The notes: generated by a model from the sequence alone, not told the origin. DNA of 53,524 nucleotides from Mannheimia haemolytica (GCF_004342115.1 NZ_SMAC01000020.1:1-53524), one strand, 5' to 3'. Positions 37,999 to 47,725 are shown, counted from the stretch's first letter. Numbers and translations: made by a program.

Positions 37999-39402
37999 AT
38001 GAAACAATTTTTATGTGAAGACTTTTTACTCTCAACTCCAACGGCACAAAAGCTCTATCACGACTATGCCAAAGATCAGCCGATTTTTGACTACCACTGC
38101 CATTTAAACCCAAAAGAAATTGCGGAAAATCGCCAATTTAATGATTTAGCCGAAATCTGGCTGGAAGGCGATCACTACAAATGGCGGGCAATGCGTTCTG
38201 CCGGTGTGGAAGAGCGTTTAATTACAGGCGATGCTGATAAATACAGTAAATACTTAGCCTTTGCACAAACTGTGCCAAAATGTATCGGCAACCCGATTTA
38301 CCATTGGACGCATTTAGAACTTCGCCGTCCGTTTGGGATTACTGACACGCTGTTTTCGCCACAAACTGCAGAAAAAATTTGGCATCAAGGCAAAGCATTA
38401 CTGCAACAGCCTGAATTTTCCGCCCGTGGCATTATGCAACAGATGAATGTGAAATTAGTCGGAACTACTGATGACCCGATTGATTCTTTGGAATACCACA
38501 AAGCGATTGCGGAAGATAGCACCTTTGACATTGAGGTTGTGCCAAGTTTCCGACCTGACCGAGCATTTAAAATCGAACTGCCGCTGTTTAATGACTACAT
38601 TGAGCAGCTCGGTAACGTTGCGGATATTGAAATCAACAGCTTCGATCAATTAAAGCAAGCACTACTAAAACGGATTGAACATTTCGATCAGCAGGGGTGT
38701 AAATCCGCCGATCACGGCATTGAAATCGTACGTTTTGCCGCTATTCCTGATGAAACAAAACTTACCCATATTTTGCAAAAAAGATTGCAAAATCAACCGC
38801 TTGCAGAAGAGGAAATCGCACAATTCAGCACGGCATTATTAGTCTGGTTAGGCACGGAATACCACAAACGCAACTGGGTGATGCAAATGCACATTGGGGC
38901 AATCCGCAATAATAACAGCCGTATGTTTAAGTTACTCGGGGCAGACAGCGGATTTGACTCCATTGGCGACCGCACCTTTGCCGAGCCACTCTCCCGTTTA
39001 TTAGACAGTATGGATCAAACTGATCAACTTCCGAAAACCATTTTATATTGCTTAAATCCGCGTGATAACGAAATGCTCGGTAGTATGATCGGCAATTTCC
39101 AAACCGGCGGCATTGCTGGCAAAATCCAATTGGGTTCAGGCTGGTGGTTCAATGATCAGAAAGATGGAATGGAACGCCAACTGCAACAGCTTTCACAATT
39201 AGGTTTGCTTAGCCAATTTGTCGGTATGCTAACCGATTCCCGTAGTTTCTTATCTTACACCCGCCACGAATACTTCCGCCGTATTCTTTGCGAAATGATT
39301 GGTGGCTGGGTTGAACGGGGTGAAGCACCGAACGATCTGAATTTACTTGGCAATATGGTAAAAGGTATTTGCTACGGTAATGCAAAACGTTATTTCAAAT
39401 AG
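37999..39402 (+). CDS. uxaC: Uronate (glucuronate) isomerase
   Basis: This 467-aa amidohydrolase-fold enzyme (E. coli 470 aa) isomerises D-glucuronate to D-fructuronate and also galacturonate to tagaturonate. The metal-binding FDYHCHLNP near residue 35 and the [12 protein letters not shown] segment are diagnostic. The start is the ATG at 37999 ([11 protein letters not shown]), aligned with the family; an upstream in-frame start adds nine unsupported residues. It opens the catabolic route and lies 9 nt before kdgK. Base composition returns to the window norm here. Confidence 0.95.
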   Translation: MKQFLCEDFLLSTPTAQKLYHDYAKDQPIFDYHCHLNPKEIAENRQFNDLAEIWLEGDHYKWRAMRSAGVEERLITGDADKYSKYLAFAQTVPKCIGNPIYHWTHLELRRPFGITDTLFSPQTAEKIWHQGKALLQQPEFSARGIMQQMNVKLVGTTDDPIDSLEYHKAIAEDSTFDIEVVPSFRPDRAFKIELPLFNDYIEQLGNVADIEINSFDQLKQALLKRIEHFDQQGCKSADHGIEIVRFAAIPDETKLTHILQKRLQNQPLAEEEIAQFSTALLVWLGTEYHKRNWVMQMHIGAIRNNNSRMFKLLGADSGFDSIGDRTFAEPLSRLLDSMDQTDQLPKTILYCLNPRDNEMLGSMIGNFQTGGIAGKIQLGSGWWFNDQKDGMERQLQQLSQLGLLSQFVGMLTDSRSFLSYTRHEYFRRILCEMIGGWVERGEAPNDLNLLGNMVKGICYGNAKRYFK

Positions 39403-39411
39403 GAGATAACA

Positions 39412-40321
39412 ATGAAAAAAATCGCTCTAATTGGCGAATGTATGATCGAACTCAACGGCGAACCCTTTGGCAATATGCGACAAACCTACGGCGGTGATTC
39501 TCTCAACACCGCTACCTATTTGGCTCGGGTGAGTTCGCCTGAACAGATTGAGGTGCGTTATATTTCTGCTCTTGGTACGGATAAACTCAGTCAAGGTATG
39601 TTGGCAGCGTGACAAGCACCGCCAGCCGGGGCTGTATCTGATTCAGTTGGATAAGCAGGGCGAGCGGACATTCCTGTATTGGCGAAATCAATCTGCCGCC
39701 CGTTATTTGTTGCAACACCCCGACTATTCAAAAGCACTCTCGGCGTTACACGAGGTGGATATGGTTTACTTGAGCGGTATCAGCCTTGCCATCTTGCCGG
39801 AAAACGACCGCACTTTGCTGATTGCACAGTTGCGTGAGCTCAAAACACAAGGGGTGAAAATCGCCTTTGACAGCAATTACCGGCCGAAACTGTGGGAAAG
39901 TGTGGCTGCTGCCCAAGCTCACTATGCCGAGCTGTTGCAATTAGTCGATTTAGCTCTCGTGACCTTTGATGACGAGCAACTGCTTTGGGGCGATATGAAT
40001 GAGCAAGCCACCTTTGACCGTCTGGCTCAATATGGCATTCATACCATTGTGGTGAAACAAGGCTCTCTGGGGGCAACGGTGTTGCAAAACGGGGAGCGTA
40101 CTTTTGTGCCAACTGTTGCGGTAGAGAAGGTGGTCGATACCACTTCCGCCGGCGATTCCTTTAATGCCGGCTTCCTTAACGGTTACTTATTGGGTAAAGA
40201 TGTCGTTACCTGTTGCCAACAAGGAAATGCCGTTGCCGGTATCGTCATTCAGCACAAAGGGGCGATTATTGCCAAATCCGCCACTACTCATTTGAAATCG
40301 CAGTTTGAACAATCCATTTAG
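39412..40321 (+). pseudogene. kdgK: 2-keto-3-deoxygluconate kinase, disrupted by internal deletion
   Basis: The intended PfkB-family kinase phosphorylates KDG to KDPG. The first frame reads MKKIALIGECMIELNGEPFG to SALGTDKLSQGMLAA and then TGA at 39610-39612. The remainder, from DKHRQPGLYLIQLDKQGERT through the catalytic DTTSAGDSFNAGF motif to the natural end, continues in another frame. Compared with E. coli KdgK, the roughly 14-residue WHGENVDTSLTQRM segment is missing at the join, so a deletion whose length is not a multiple of three is likely. Neither piece should be active. It lies between uxaC and eda. Confidence 0.85.
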
Positions 40322-40339
40322 ACCAACAATAGCACAACG

Positions 40340-40385
40340 ACAAGCGGTTAAATTTGCAAAATTTTTTACAAAAGCGACCGCTTGC
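40340..40385. repeat. Inverted uptake-signal pair between kdgK and eda
   Basis: ACAAGCGGTTAAATTTGCAA and the reverse core CGACCGCTTGC face each other across AT-rich bases. Pairing outside the cores is imperfect, so it may be a weak terminator within the operon, or only an uptake site. Confidence 0.55.
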
Positions 40386-40408
40386 AATACAACATAATGA
40401 GGCTAGAA

Positions 40409-41047
40409 ATGCGTTACACCACCGAACAAATCATTGAAAAATTAAGACAACTGAAAGTTGTTCCCGTGATTGCTTTGGATAAAGCAGAAGATATTTTACC
40501 GCTGGCGAAAACCCTTTCCGAAAACGGTTTGCCGGTGGTGGAAATCACTTTCCGCTCAGAAGCAGCTGAAGAGGCAATTAAATTAGTGAAAGCCAACTAT
40601 CCGGAAGTATTGATTGCAGCAGGCACAGTGCTGACCAAAGAGCAAGTCTTAACTGCCAAAAACGCTGGAGCGGATTGCATTGTGACTCCGGGTTTTAATC
40701 CGACTATCGTTAAGTATTGCCAAGTGTTAGGTTTGCCTGTTACACCGGGTGTGAACAACCCGATGGCGATTGAAGCCGCCCTCGAACTTGGCATACAAGC
40801 AGTTAAATTTTTCCCTGCCGAAGCCAGTGGCGGCGTGAAAATGATTAAAGCCCTGCTCGGCCCTTACGGCAACTTACAGATTATGCCGACCGGCGGCATC
40901 TCGCCACAAAACATCAACGACTACCTCGCCATTCCCAACGTAGTCGCCTGCGGCGGCTCTTGGTTTGTGGAGAAATCCCTGATTAAGGAACAGAAGTGGG
41001 AGGAGATTGGGAAATTGACGAAGGAAGTGGTTGAGTTGGTGAAATAA
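40409..41047 (+). CDS. eda: KDPG/KHG aldolase
   Basis: This 212-aa class I aldolase splits 2-keto-3-deoxy-6-phosphogluconate to pyruvate and glyceraldehyde-3-phosphate. The Schiff-base Lys133 (AVKFFPAEAS), Glu45 and Arg49 match E. coli Eda exactly by number. ATG 40409 is chosen over an upstream in-frame codon because GAGG lies seven bases ahead and the family N-terminus begins there. It ends the uronate operon. With kdgK broken, its substrate would have to come from another KDG kinase. Confidence 0.94.
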   Translation: MRYTTEQIIEKLRQLKVVPVIALDKAEDILPLAKTLSENGLPVVEITFRSEAAEEAIKLVKANYPEVLIAAGTVLTKEQVLTAKNAGADCIVTPGFNPTIVKYCQVLGLPVTPGVNNPMAIEAALELGIQAVKFFPAEASGGVKMIKALLGPYGNLQIMPTGGISPQNINDYLAIPNVVACGGSWFVEKSLIKEQKWEEIGKLTKEVVELVK

Positions 41048-41222
41048 CCATTTAAAGTTCCAAGCAATGAGCTATTTTCTACCCAAAATAGATCTCTTTC
41101 CTCTTATTTACAAAGCATAACAAATATTGCATACTTTATTTAGTAGCATATAGTAGGTATATTTAAAGCTATATATTTAACTTAATGAAAAATATAGCAA
41201 AACAACCTCAAAACTCTTAACT

Positions 41223-41248
41223 AAAGGCTATTGAAAAATAGCCTTTTC
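41223..41248 (+). terminator. Terminator with GAAA tetraloop upstream of slam-like gene
   Basis: AAAGGCTATT-GAAA-AATAGCCTTTT is a 10-bp stem with a stable tetraloop and a T tail. It lies 175 nt after eda and 23 nt before the next ATG. It may end a long eda 3' UTR, or end a short RNA from 41048-41222, where no gene is visible. Confidence 0.75.
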
Positions 41249-41270
41249 TATTCAAATAAAAGATAGCTTT

Positions 41271-42722
41271 ATGAAAAAAATAGTCTCAACGCTTTTAATC
41301 CTTACCTCAAACCTGGCATTTGCGGAAACCATACCGGCTCAACTTCAAGAAAAAATGGATAACCAGCGAATGCAGGAAAACCCTACATTAGAAAAGCCTG
41401 AACCTCAAGCCAAACCACAAGCGGTTAATGCACAGGCTCACCGGCAATCGATCTCTATTTCAAGCCAACAGCTGCTTCAACAGCCTGAGTTGCTCAACTC
41501 GGCAATGCTAACTGCGTTGGTCACTAACCACACTGAGAATGTTCAATTCTTACTGCCTATTTATCAACAATTACCCGCCAGTGAACAAAACAGCGAAGTT
41601 GTACAATGGGCGGAGGCAGTTAATGCCAAAGCAAAACAAAATTATTCAGAGGCAATAAAAGGCTACCGTCAGCTACTGGCAAAATACCCTGAAAATCAGC
41701 CAATCCGTATGCAATTAGCGGTTGCATTGTTTGAAAATCGGGAAAATGAAGCCGCAGAGGCTCAATTTTATAAGTTACAAGCGGGCAAATTACCGCAAGA
41801 AATTGCAAATGCGGTCAATAGCTATTTGGAGGCGATTGGCAAGCAAGATCAATGGAGTTTTCAAGGCGGCTTAACCTATTTGAATGACCCGAATATCAAC
41901 AATGCTCCAAATGCAGGCACGACCTATGGCAACTGGACTGCACCGAAAAAAGAATCCGCCCAAGGGGTCGGCTTTCACTTTGAGGCGGATAAAAAGTGGT
42001 CTTGGGGCAATGGTTTCTTCCACGAGTTTCGTTTAAACGGAAACGGCAAATATTACTGGAATAACAAAAAATATAACGAATATTCGCTCAGAGAAAGCCT
42101 CGGCTTGGGTTATCAAAATGCAAAACAAAAAATCACCTTGTTGCCGTTTTTTGAGCAGATGTGGTATGCCGGTGGCTCAAGCCAAACCGAAAGCACCAAA
42201 CGCTACTCCAACGCAGGCGGTGTGAATGCCCGCTGGCAATATTGGATTACTCCACAGTGGCAATCTGCAATCAGCTACGAATATGCGGAACAGCGTTACA
42301 CTCGCCGCCAACATTTAGACGGCAATTATCATTTTATTGCCCCGAGCCTCTATTTTTACCCTAACAGCCGGCAATATTGGTTTGTGGGGGCGAATTTTAA
42401 CCGCACCAGCCCCCGTGATTTAGATGATAGCTTTATTCGCCGAGGTGTTTCTATTGGTTGGGGACAAGAGTGGAAAAACGGGCTTTCAACCCAATTAAGT
42501 GCCAGCTACGCCCGCAAACAATACCGAGCCCCAATGCCGATTTTCCAAATTACACAACGTAACAGTGAATATGGTGTGCAAGCCAGCATCTGGCACAGAG
42601 CCTTGCATTTTAAGGGTATTACCCCTCGCTTAACGTGGCAATATAACAAGGTAAAAAGCAATCATAGCTTCTATAGTTATGACAAAAACCGTGTCTATAT
42701 TGAGTTTTCACATACGTTCTAA
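41271..42722 (+). CDS. Slam-family surface lipoprotein assembly modifier
   Basis: This 483-aa outer-membrane protein has a signal peptide (MKKIVSTLLILTSNLAFA) and a periplasmic TPR-containing half (about 60-185; YSEAIKGYRQLLAKYPENQP is one repeat). A C-terminal beta-barrel follows (about 195-483) of alternating aromatic strands, ending in the outer-membrane signature ...YIEFSHTF. This matches Slam (DUF560) proteins, which move lipoproteins such as TbpB or HphA-like haemophores to the cell surface. Most Slam genes sit beside their client; none is next to this one. Confidence 0.82.
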   Translation: MKKIVSTLLILTSNLAFAETIPAQLQEKMDNQRMQENPTLEKPEPQAKPQAVNAQAHRQSISISSQQLLQQPELLNSAMLTALVTNHTENVQFLLPIYQQLPASEQNSEVVQWAEAVNAKAKQNYSEAIKGYRQLLAKYPENQPIRMQLAVALFENRENEAAEAQFYKLQAGKLPQEIANAVNSYLEAIGKQDQWSFQGGLTYLNDPNINNAPNAGTTYGNWTAPKKESAQGVGFHFEADKKWSWGNGFFHEFRLNGNGKYYWNNKKYNEYSLRESLGLGYQNAKQKITLLPFFEQMWYAGGSSQTESTKRYSNAGGVNARWQYWITPQWQSAISYEYAEQRYTRRQHLDGNYHFIAPSLYFYPNSRQYWFVGANFNRTSPRDLDDSFIRRGVSIGWGQEWKNGLSTQLSASYARKQYRAPMPIFQITQRNSEYGVQASIWHRALHFKGITPRLTWQYNKVKSNHSFYSYDKNRVYIEFSHTF

Positions 42723-42729
42723 ACAAAAA

Positions 42730-42747
42730 CGCCCCTTAAACGGGGCG
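42730..42747. terminator. Bidirectional terminator between slam-like gene and mutS
   Basis: CGCCCC-TTAAAC-GGGGCG is a GC-only 6-bp stem with A/T flanks that extend it on either side. A T-rich tail follows on the plus strand and TTTTTG on the minus, serving both convergent genes. Confidence 0.82.
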
Positions 42748-42769
42748 ATTTCTTAGTTATTTTTTCAAT

Positions 42770-45367
42770 TTACCCCAACAATTTTTTCAAGCGATACAAC
42801 TCGTCCAAAGCCTGTCTTGGGGTAAGTTCATCAGGCTGAAGGGCTTTCAGGGCTTTTTCAACTTCATTTTCTACTACAAGCGGTTGAATTGCTTCATTTT
42901 TTTGCAAATCAAAACCATCGGAAAACAACAAATCCGCCTGTGGATGTTCGTTTGCTTGTTTGGTTTGGTGGGAAATTTCCTCCAAATGTGCCAAACGCTG
43001 CTTTGCCAGTTGAATCACTTGCTTTGGCACACCCGCCAAGGCTGCCACCGCCAAGCCGTAACTTTTGCTGGCGGCCCCCTCTTGCACCGAGTGCATAAAC
43101 ACAATACTGTCTTGATGTTCACGCGCGTCTAAATGCACATTTGCCACCCCTTTGAGCTGATTCGGCAAGCCGGTAAGTTCAAAATAGTGGGTTGCAAACA
43201 AAGTGAGTGACTGGGTTTTCTTCGCCAGCCATTCGGCACACGCCCACGCTAGCGATAAACCGTCATAGGTTGAAGTGCCTCGCCCGATTTCATCAATCAA
43301 CACCAAGCTGTTTTCCGTAGCTTGGTGCAGAATATTTGCCATTTCGGTCATTTCCACCATAAAGGTTGAGCGACCAGAGGCTAAATCATCGCTTGCCCCA
43401 ATACGGGTGAAAATGCGGTCAATCGGGCCGATTTCCGCACTTTCTGCCGGCACAAAACTGCCGATATAAGCCATCAGCGTAATCAGGGCAATTTGTCGCA
43501 TATAGGTGCTTTTACCGCCCATATTCGGGCCGGTTACAATCAATAAATGCCGTTGGGCATTTAAAAACACCGGATTGGCAATAAACGGTTCGGTTAAAAC
43601 CTGCTCCACCACCGGGTGTCTGCCGCCTTTGATATTCACCATTCGCATCGGGCTAAAGCTCGGGCAAACATAGCCTAAACTATCAGCTCGCTCGGCAAGG
43701 TTGGTTAAGACATCAAGTTCAGACAGCATCATCGCCGCTAATTGCAATTCGCCTAAGCGAGGCATTAACACATCAAACAGTTCATCATAAAGCTGTTTTT
43801 CAAGGGCAAGCGATGCCCCTTTTGCTTTCAGCACTTTGTCTTCGTAAGTTTTCAGCTCAGGGATAATATACCGCTCCGCATTTTTGAGCGTTTGGCGGCG
43901 AACATAGTGAATCGGGGCTTTGTGTGCTTGCCCTTGGCTGATCTGAATGTAATAGCCGTGAACCGCATTAAAGCCGATTTTCAGCGAATCAATGCCGGTG
44001 CTTTCACGTTCTCTGATCTCCAAATTTTCCAGATATTGCGTTGCCCCGTCCGAAAGTTGCCGCCATTCGTCAAGCTCGGCATTATAACCTTCTGCAATCA
44101 CCCCACCATCACGAATGAGTTGTGGTGGGTTTTCGATAATCGCCCGCTCCAGCAAATCGTGTAACGGGCTGAAATCCGCCAGTTGAGCCAAAAGCTGATC
44201 GATACTAGCGGTCAGATTTTGTGAATTTTTTGCAATTTCCGGTAACTGAGCCAATGCAGTGCGTAGTCGGGTGAGGTCACGAGGGCGAGCCGTACGCAAC
44301 GCCACTCGGGCGAGAATCCGCTCCATATCGCCGACTTGTTGTAATAACGGCTGTAAATCCGACATTCGCTCATATTGTATCAATGCTGTTATCGCCTTTT
44401 GTCGGGCTTGTAATTTACCACAATCTCGAATCGGCTGATGAATCCAACGCTTGAGCAGACGGCTCCCCATTGGGGTCACACATTTATCTAACACCGCCGC
44501 CAGCGTGTTTTCCGTGCCACCCGCTAAGTTTTGGGTCAGCTCTAAATTGCGACGAGTAGCTGCATCGAGCAAAATAGTATCGCTATGTTGTGCCAAATGA
44601 ATTGCGTTAATGTGCGGTAAAGCGGTGCGTTGCGTTTCTTGGGCATAATGCAAGACACAGCCGGCAGCACAAAGTGCCACCACCGCTTTTTCCACCCCAA
44701 ATCCGGCAAGTGTTTGCGTGCCGAATTGGCGATTTAGCAGCTGAATCGCCGTTACCAGCTCAAATTCCCACACCGGACGGCGGCGTAACCCTTTGTAATT
44801 CGTTAAAATTGAGGCAGCGGAAAAATCTTCCGCATACAGAATTTCTGCCGGTTGTACACGTTGTAACTCGGCGGATAGAGCCTCTTTGCTAGCAAGTTCA
44901 CTGATTAAAAACCGCCCGGAGGTCATATCTAGCGTAGCAATCGCAAATGTGCCTTTTTCTTCGTAAACTGCCGCCACCAAGTTATCTTGGCGTTCGGGTA
45001 ACAATGCCTCATCGCTAACTGTTCCCGGCGTAACAATCCGTACCACTTTGCGTTCTACCGGCCCTTTTGAGGTTGCTGGGTCGCCAATCTGTTCACAAAT
45101 TGCTACCGATTCCCCCAACGCCACCAATTTCGCCAAATACCCCTCCACTGCGTGATAAGGCACACCCGCCATCGGAATCGGCTCACCGGCAGATTGCCCT
45201 CGCTTGGTGAGCGAAATATCCAACAATGCTGCCGCTCGTTTCGCATCATCATAAAACAGCTCATAAAAATCCCCCATTCGGTAAAACAATAGTATGTCCG
45301 GATTTTGAGCTTTGAGTTGCAAATATTGTTGCATCATTGGCGTATGGGTGGAGAAATCTTGTGTCAT
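42770..45367 (-). CDS. mutS: DNA mismatch repair protein MutS
   Basis: This 865-aa mismatch sensor (E. coli 853 aa) has the N-terminal mismatch-binding Phe-X-Glu motif in [14 protein letters not shown]. Connector and clamp domains follow, then the ATPase domain with [32 protein letters not shown] and FATHYFELT. The C-terminal helix-turn-helix/beta-clamp region is present. It is intact, so the frequent frameshifts in this window are not explained by loss of MutS. It is monocistronic, convergent with the slam-like gene. Confidence 0.97.
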   Translation of the reverse strand: MTQDFSTHTPMMQQYLQLKAQNPDILLFYRMGDFYELFYDDAKRAAALLDISLTKRGQSAGEPIPMAGVPYHAVEGYLAKLVALGESVAICEQIGDPATSKGPVERKVVRIVTPGTVSDEALLPERQDNLVAAVYEEKGTFAIATLDMTSGRFLISELASKEALSAELQRVQPAEILYAEDFSAASILTNYKGLRRRPVWEFELVTAIQLLNRQFGTQTLAGFGVEKAVVALCAAGCVLHYAQETQRTALPHINAIHLAQHSDTILLDAATRRNLELTQNLAGGTENTLAAVLDKCVTPMGSRLLKRWIHQPIRDCGKLQARQKAITALIQYERMSDLQPLLQQVGDMERILARVALRTARPRDLTRLRTALAQLPEIAKNSQNLTASIDQLLAQLADFSPLHDLLERAIIENPPQLIRDGGVIAEGYNAELDEWRQLSDGATQYLENLEIRERESTGIDSLKIGFNAVHGYYIQISQGQAHKAPIHYVRRQTLKNAERYIIPELKTYEDKVLKAKGASLALEKQLYDELFDVLMPRLGELQLAAMMLSELDVLTNLAERADSLGYVCPSFSPMRMVNIKGGRHPVVEQVLTEPFIANPVFLNAQRHLLIVTGPNMGGKSTYMRQIALITLMAYIGSFVPAESAEIGPIDRIFTRIGASDDLASGRSTFMVEMTEMANILHQATENSLVLIDEIGRGTSTYDGLSLAWACAEWLAKKTQSLTLFATHYFELTGLPNQLKGVANVHLDAREHQDSIVFMHSVQEGAASKSYGLAVAALAGVPKQVIQLAKQRLAHLEEISHQTKQANEHPQADLLFSDGFDLQKNEAIQPLVVENEVEKALKALQPDELTPRQALDELYRLKKLLG

Positions 45368-45516
45368 CAGTCTATTTATTGTGAGAAATCATTGCTGATA
45401 GTTTAACAGATTCAGCCAAGGGATAAAAACAAGCGGTCATTTTTCGCAGAAAATTTGCAATGGTCAGCCGCTGTTTTTTTGTTACAATGCACCAAATTTT
45501 TAAAACAGAGGTCAGA

Positions 45517-46080
45517 ATGTTAAGAAAAATAGTGCTACTTTCTACAGGCTTATTATTGGCGGCTTGTAGCAGCAATGAACCGCAACAACCGGAAGCATTC
45601 CCGGGCGAATTTGCCAATGCCGATTATGTGCTTTCGGAAGAAAATGCTCAAAAATGGGTAATTGCCAGCGAACAGGCAAAACAGTGTATCTACCCCAATT
45701 TAACCCGTATTCAGCAAGAGCATTTTTCCAAAGAAGATTCTTATATTTTCTCACAATATGTATTTTTCTATCCGCTTGAAGAGATTATCGGGGAGCAGTA
45801 TGTAAAAATCATTCAAAATGATGAAAAATCAATGGGTTACGCTCAATATTTATTCAAAAAACTGAAAAATAACGAAGCGGTTGAAGCGTTACCGAAAAAA
45901 CAATGTGCGACCTTACGCACCAATGCAAAAAATGATTTGGCAGTGGTAAAAGGGCAGTATCAAAGCGGTATGATCGAAGAAACCAATAGCCAAGAAGGGA
46001 AATCAGGCGATAAAGTTGCCACCAATGATAATAAATTCTTCTTCGATATTATCAAATGGGGCAGTATGTTACTTCTCTAG
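45517..46080 (+). CDS. Small lipoprotein, Pasteurellaceae-type family
   Basis: This 187-aa protein has a clear lipoprotein signal: [17 protein letters not shown], with lipobox LAAC and Cys17 as the acylation site. The mature part has a conserved-looking core around [20 protein letters not shown] and then a Lys/Asn-rich, likely flexible C-terminal part. It resembles small Pasteurellaceae lipoproteins of unknown function (possibly DUF5358). The start at 45517 has AGAGG six bases before it; an upstream in-frame ATG would destroy the signal. It is separated from mutS by a degenerate uptake-signal pair. Confidence 0.75.
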   Translation: MLRKIVLLSTGLLLAACSSNEPQQPEAFPGEFANADYVLSEENAQKWVIASEQAKQCIYPNLTRIQQEHFSKEDSYIFSQYVFFYPLEEIIGEQYVKIIQNDEKSMGYAQYLFKKLKNNEAVEALPKKQCATLRTNAKNDLAVVKGQYQSGMIEETNSQEGKSGDKVATNDNKFFFDIIKWGSMLLL

Positions 46081-46092
46081 TGAGCCTCAATA

Positions 46093-46117
46093 CTCGGTTG
46101 TTTTAACCACAACCGAG
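46093..46117 (+). terminator. Hairpin after lipoprotein gene
   Basis: CTCGGTTGT and ACAACCGAG form a 9-bp stem with a 7-nt loop, 12 nt after the stop. A proper T tail is lacking, so termination efficiency is uncertain. Confidence 0.5.
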
Positions 46118-46214
46118 CCATTTATACCTACCGATTGAACTTTTATCTAAAGCCTCAGTCTTAAAATACAGTTTTTTTCAATTATTTTCCCTCTTTTATA
46201 TTTAAGGATTTTCA

Positions 46215-46883
46215 ATAAAAGCATTAAAAACATTATTAGCATTGGGCGTGGCAATGGCTGTTTCAGCTACTTCATTTGCACAAACCACTCAACCTACTGC
46301 GGCTGAACAAATGAACGCAGTTAAAGCCTCTGTTGCCGAAAAAGCAACTGTGGCTAAAGAAGCAACAAAAGAGAAAGCAGCGGAGTTAAAAGCCGGTTCT
46401 GCGGAAAAAATGGCGACAGCAAAAGCCAAAACCGAATCATTTAAAGATTCCGCTAAAAACAAAATGGACGCAGTAAAAGCCACCACAGCAGAAAAAACGG
46501 ACGTGATTAAAGCGAAAGCCGCATCTGCAAGCGACACAATGAAAGTGAAAGCTCAGGAAGCAAAAGCCGCCACCGCAGAGAAAGCTGCAACTGCTCATGA
46601 AACCTTAAATTCAGCCAAAACCGCAACCGCTGAAAAAGCGGCCCCAATGAAAGCAGCTGCAACAGAAAAAATGTCAGCAGTGAAAAAATCACAAAAAGTG
46701 AATATCAACACTGCCAACGAAGAGCAATTACAATCGCTTACCGGCATTGGTGAAGCAAAAGCCAAAGCGATTGTAGAATACCGCAAAAAACACGGTAAAA
46801 TCAAAAATGCAGCAGAACTGGCGAACATTCCCGGCATTGGCGATGCAACCATTGAGAAAGTTGCTCCATATTTAACTTTCTAA
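46215..46883 (+). CDS. ComEA-like helix-hairpin-helix protein with Lys/Ala stalk
   Basis: This 222-aa protein has an apparent ATA start. Read from 46215 it gives a signal peptide (I/M)KALKTLLALGVAMAVSATSF-AQ, and AAGGA lies six bases upstream; no ATG exists there. The next start codon, TTG at 46242, would lose the positive n-region. Residues about 30-150 are an Ala/Lys/Glu/Thr-rich helix with repeated TAEKA or ATEKM blocks. The C-terminal 65 residues are the ComEA DNA-binding domain, VNINTANEEQLQSLTGIGEA and ANIPGIGDATIEKV. ComEA draws DNA into the periplasm during transformation, fitting the uptake signals. The stalk is longer than in Haemophilus ComE1 (about 112 aa). Confidence 0.78.
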   Translation: MKALKTLLALGVAMAVSATSFAQTTQPTAAEQMNAVKASVAEKATVAKEATKEKAAELKAGSAEKMATAKAKTESFKDSAKNKMDAVKATTAEKTDVIKAKAASASDTMKVKAQEAKAATAEKAATAHETLNSAKTATAEKAAPMKAAATEKMSAVKKSQKVNINTANEEQLQSLTGIGEAKAKAIVEYRKKHGKIKNAAELANIPGIGDATIEKVAPYLTF

Positions 46884-46889
46884 TGTTCT

Positions 46890-46936
46890 GCAAGCGGTTA
46901 TTTTGTTGCAAAATTTTGCAGAAAAATAACCGCTTG
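46890..46936 (+). terminator. Inverted uptake-signal pair after comEA-like gene
   Basis: GCAAGCGGTTATTTTG and the reverse AAAATAACCGCTTGT pair over AT-rich bases containing GCAAAA and TTTTGC. It lies 7 nt past the stop and looks like the gene terminator. Confidence 0.75.
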
Positions 46937-47030
46937 TTCATTTCACACCTTGTATTCTTAAATTTCACCCCCATTAAGTGAATCGTATTTCTTTCAATAC
47001 AGTATTCAATAAACTCAAAAGGAACAGAAA

Positions 47031-47660
47031 ATGGCATTAGATTTCAATTCAGTTGGATTAGATTCAGTAGAAGCAAAAGGCGGTTACGGCATCGGTTTAC
47101 AAATTGGTCAGCAACTTTTAGGCAGCGGAATGGACGTAAACGCAGAAGCCGTTGCCCGTGGTATTTATGATGTGTTAAACAACAATGAGCCGGCAATCGA
47201 CATCAATGAAGTGACCGCTGCATTACAAGAATTAGGTCAGCGTGCGGAAGCGGCTCAAGCAGAAGCATTCAAAGCGATTGATGCCGAAAACAAAGCGTTC
47301 TTGGAAGAGAATAAAAAAGCAAACGGTGTAATCGTTACCGACAGCGGTTTACAATATGAAATTTTAACCGAAGGCACAGGCGAAAAACCGACTGCGACTT
47401 CAACCGTGCGTGTTCACTACACCGGTTCATTAATTGACGGCACCGTGTTTGACAGCTCGGTAAAACGCGGTCAGCCGGCAGAATTCCCGGTAAACGGAGT
47501 AATTCGTGGTTGGACAGAAGCATTGCAATTAATGCCGGTTGGCTCAAAATGGCGTTTAACCATTCCACAAGAATTAGCCTACGGCGAACGTGGTGCAGGA
47601 GCATCAATTCCACCATTTGCGACCTTAGTGTTTGAAGTGGAATTGCTTGATATTCTCTAA
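47031..47660 (+). CDS. fklB: FKBP-type peptidyl-prolyl isomerase FklB
   Basis: This 209-aa prolyl isomerase (E. coli FklB/FKBP22 206 aa) has an N-terminal helical dimerisation domain (about 10-95: [18 protein letters not shown]) and a C-terminal FKBP domain ([37 protein letters not shown]) with the usual pocket residues. No signal peptide is present, so it is probably cytoplasmic. AAAGGAAC precedes the ATG. It is monocistronic with its own terminator. Confidence 0.94.
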   Translation: MALDFNSVGLDSVEAKGGYGIGLQIGQQLLGSGMDVNAEAVARGIYDVLNNNEPAIDINEVTAALQELGQRAEAAQAEAFKAIDAENKAFLEENKKANGVIVTDSGLQYEILTEGTGEKPTATSTVRVHYTGSLIDGTVFDSSVKRGQPAEFPVNGVIRGWTEALQLMPVGSKWRLTIPQELAYGERGAGASIPPFATLVFEVELLDIL

Positions 47661-47673
47661 TCAAACTCAAATA

Positions 47674-47704
47674 AAAAACCTGTGAAGGCATTTCACAGGT
47701 TTTT
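47674..47704 (+). terminator. fklB terminator
   Basis: AAAAACCTGTGAA and TTCACAGGTTTTT form a 13-bp stem over a 5-nt loop, 13 nt after the fklB stop. Confidence 0.92.
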
Positions 47705-47725
47705 GCTATTTAAGATAACTATATT

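Noticed and set aside
39548-40321. A separate 257-aa kinase starting inside kdgK
   Set aside because: Its first 20 residues are the kdgK N-terminal region read out of frame; the rest is the displaced C-terminal part of KdgK.
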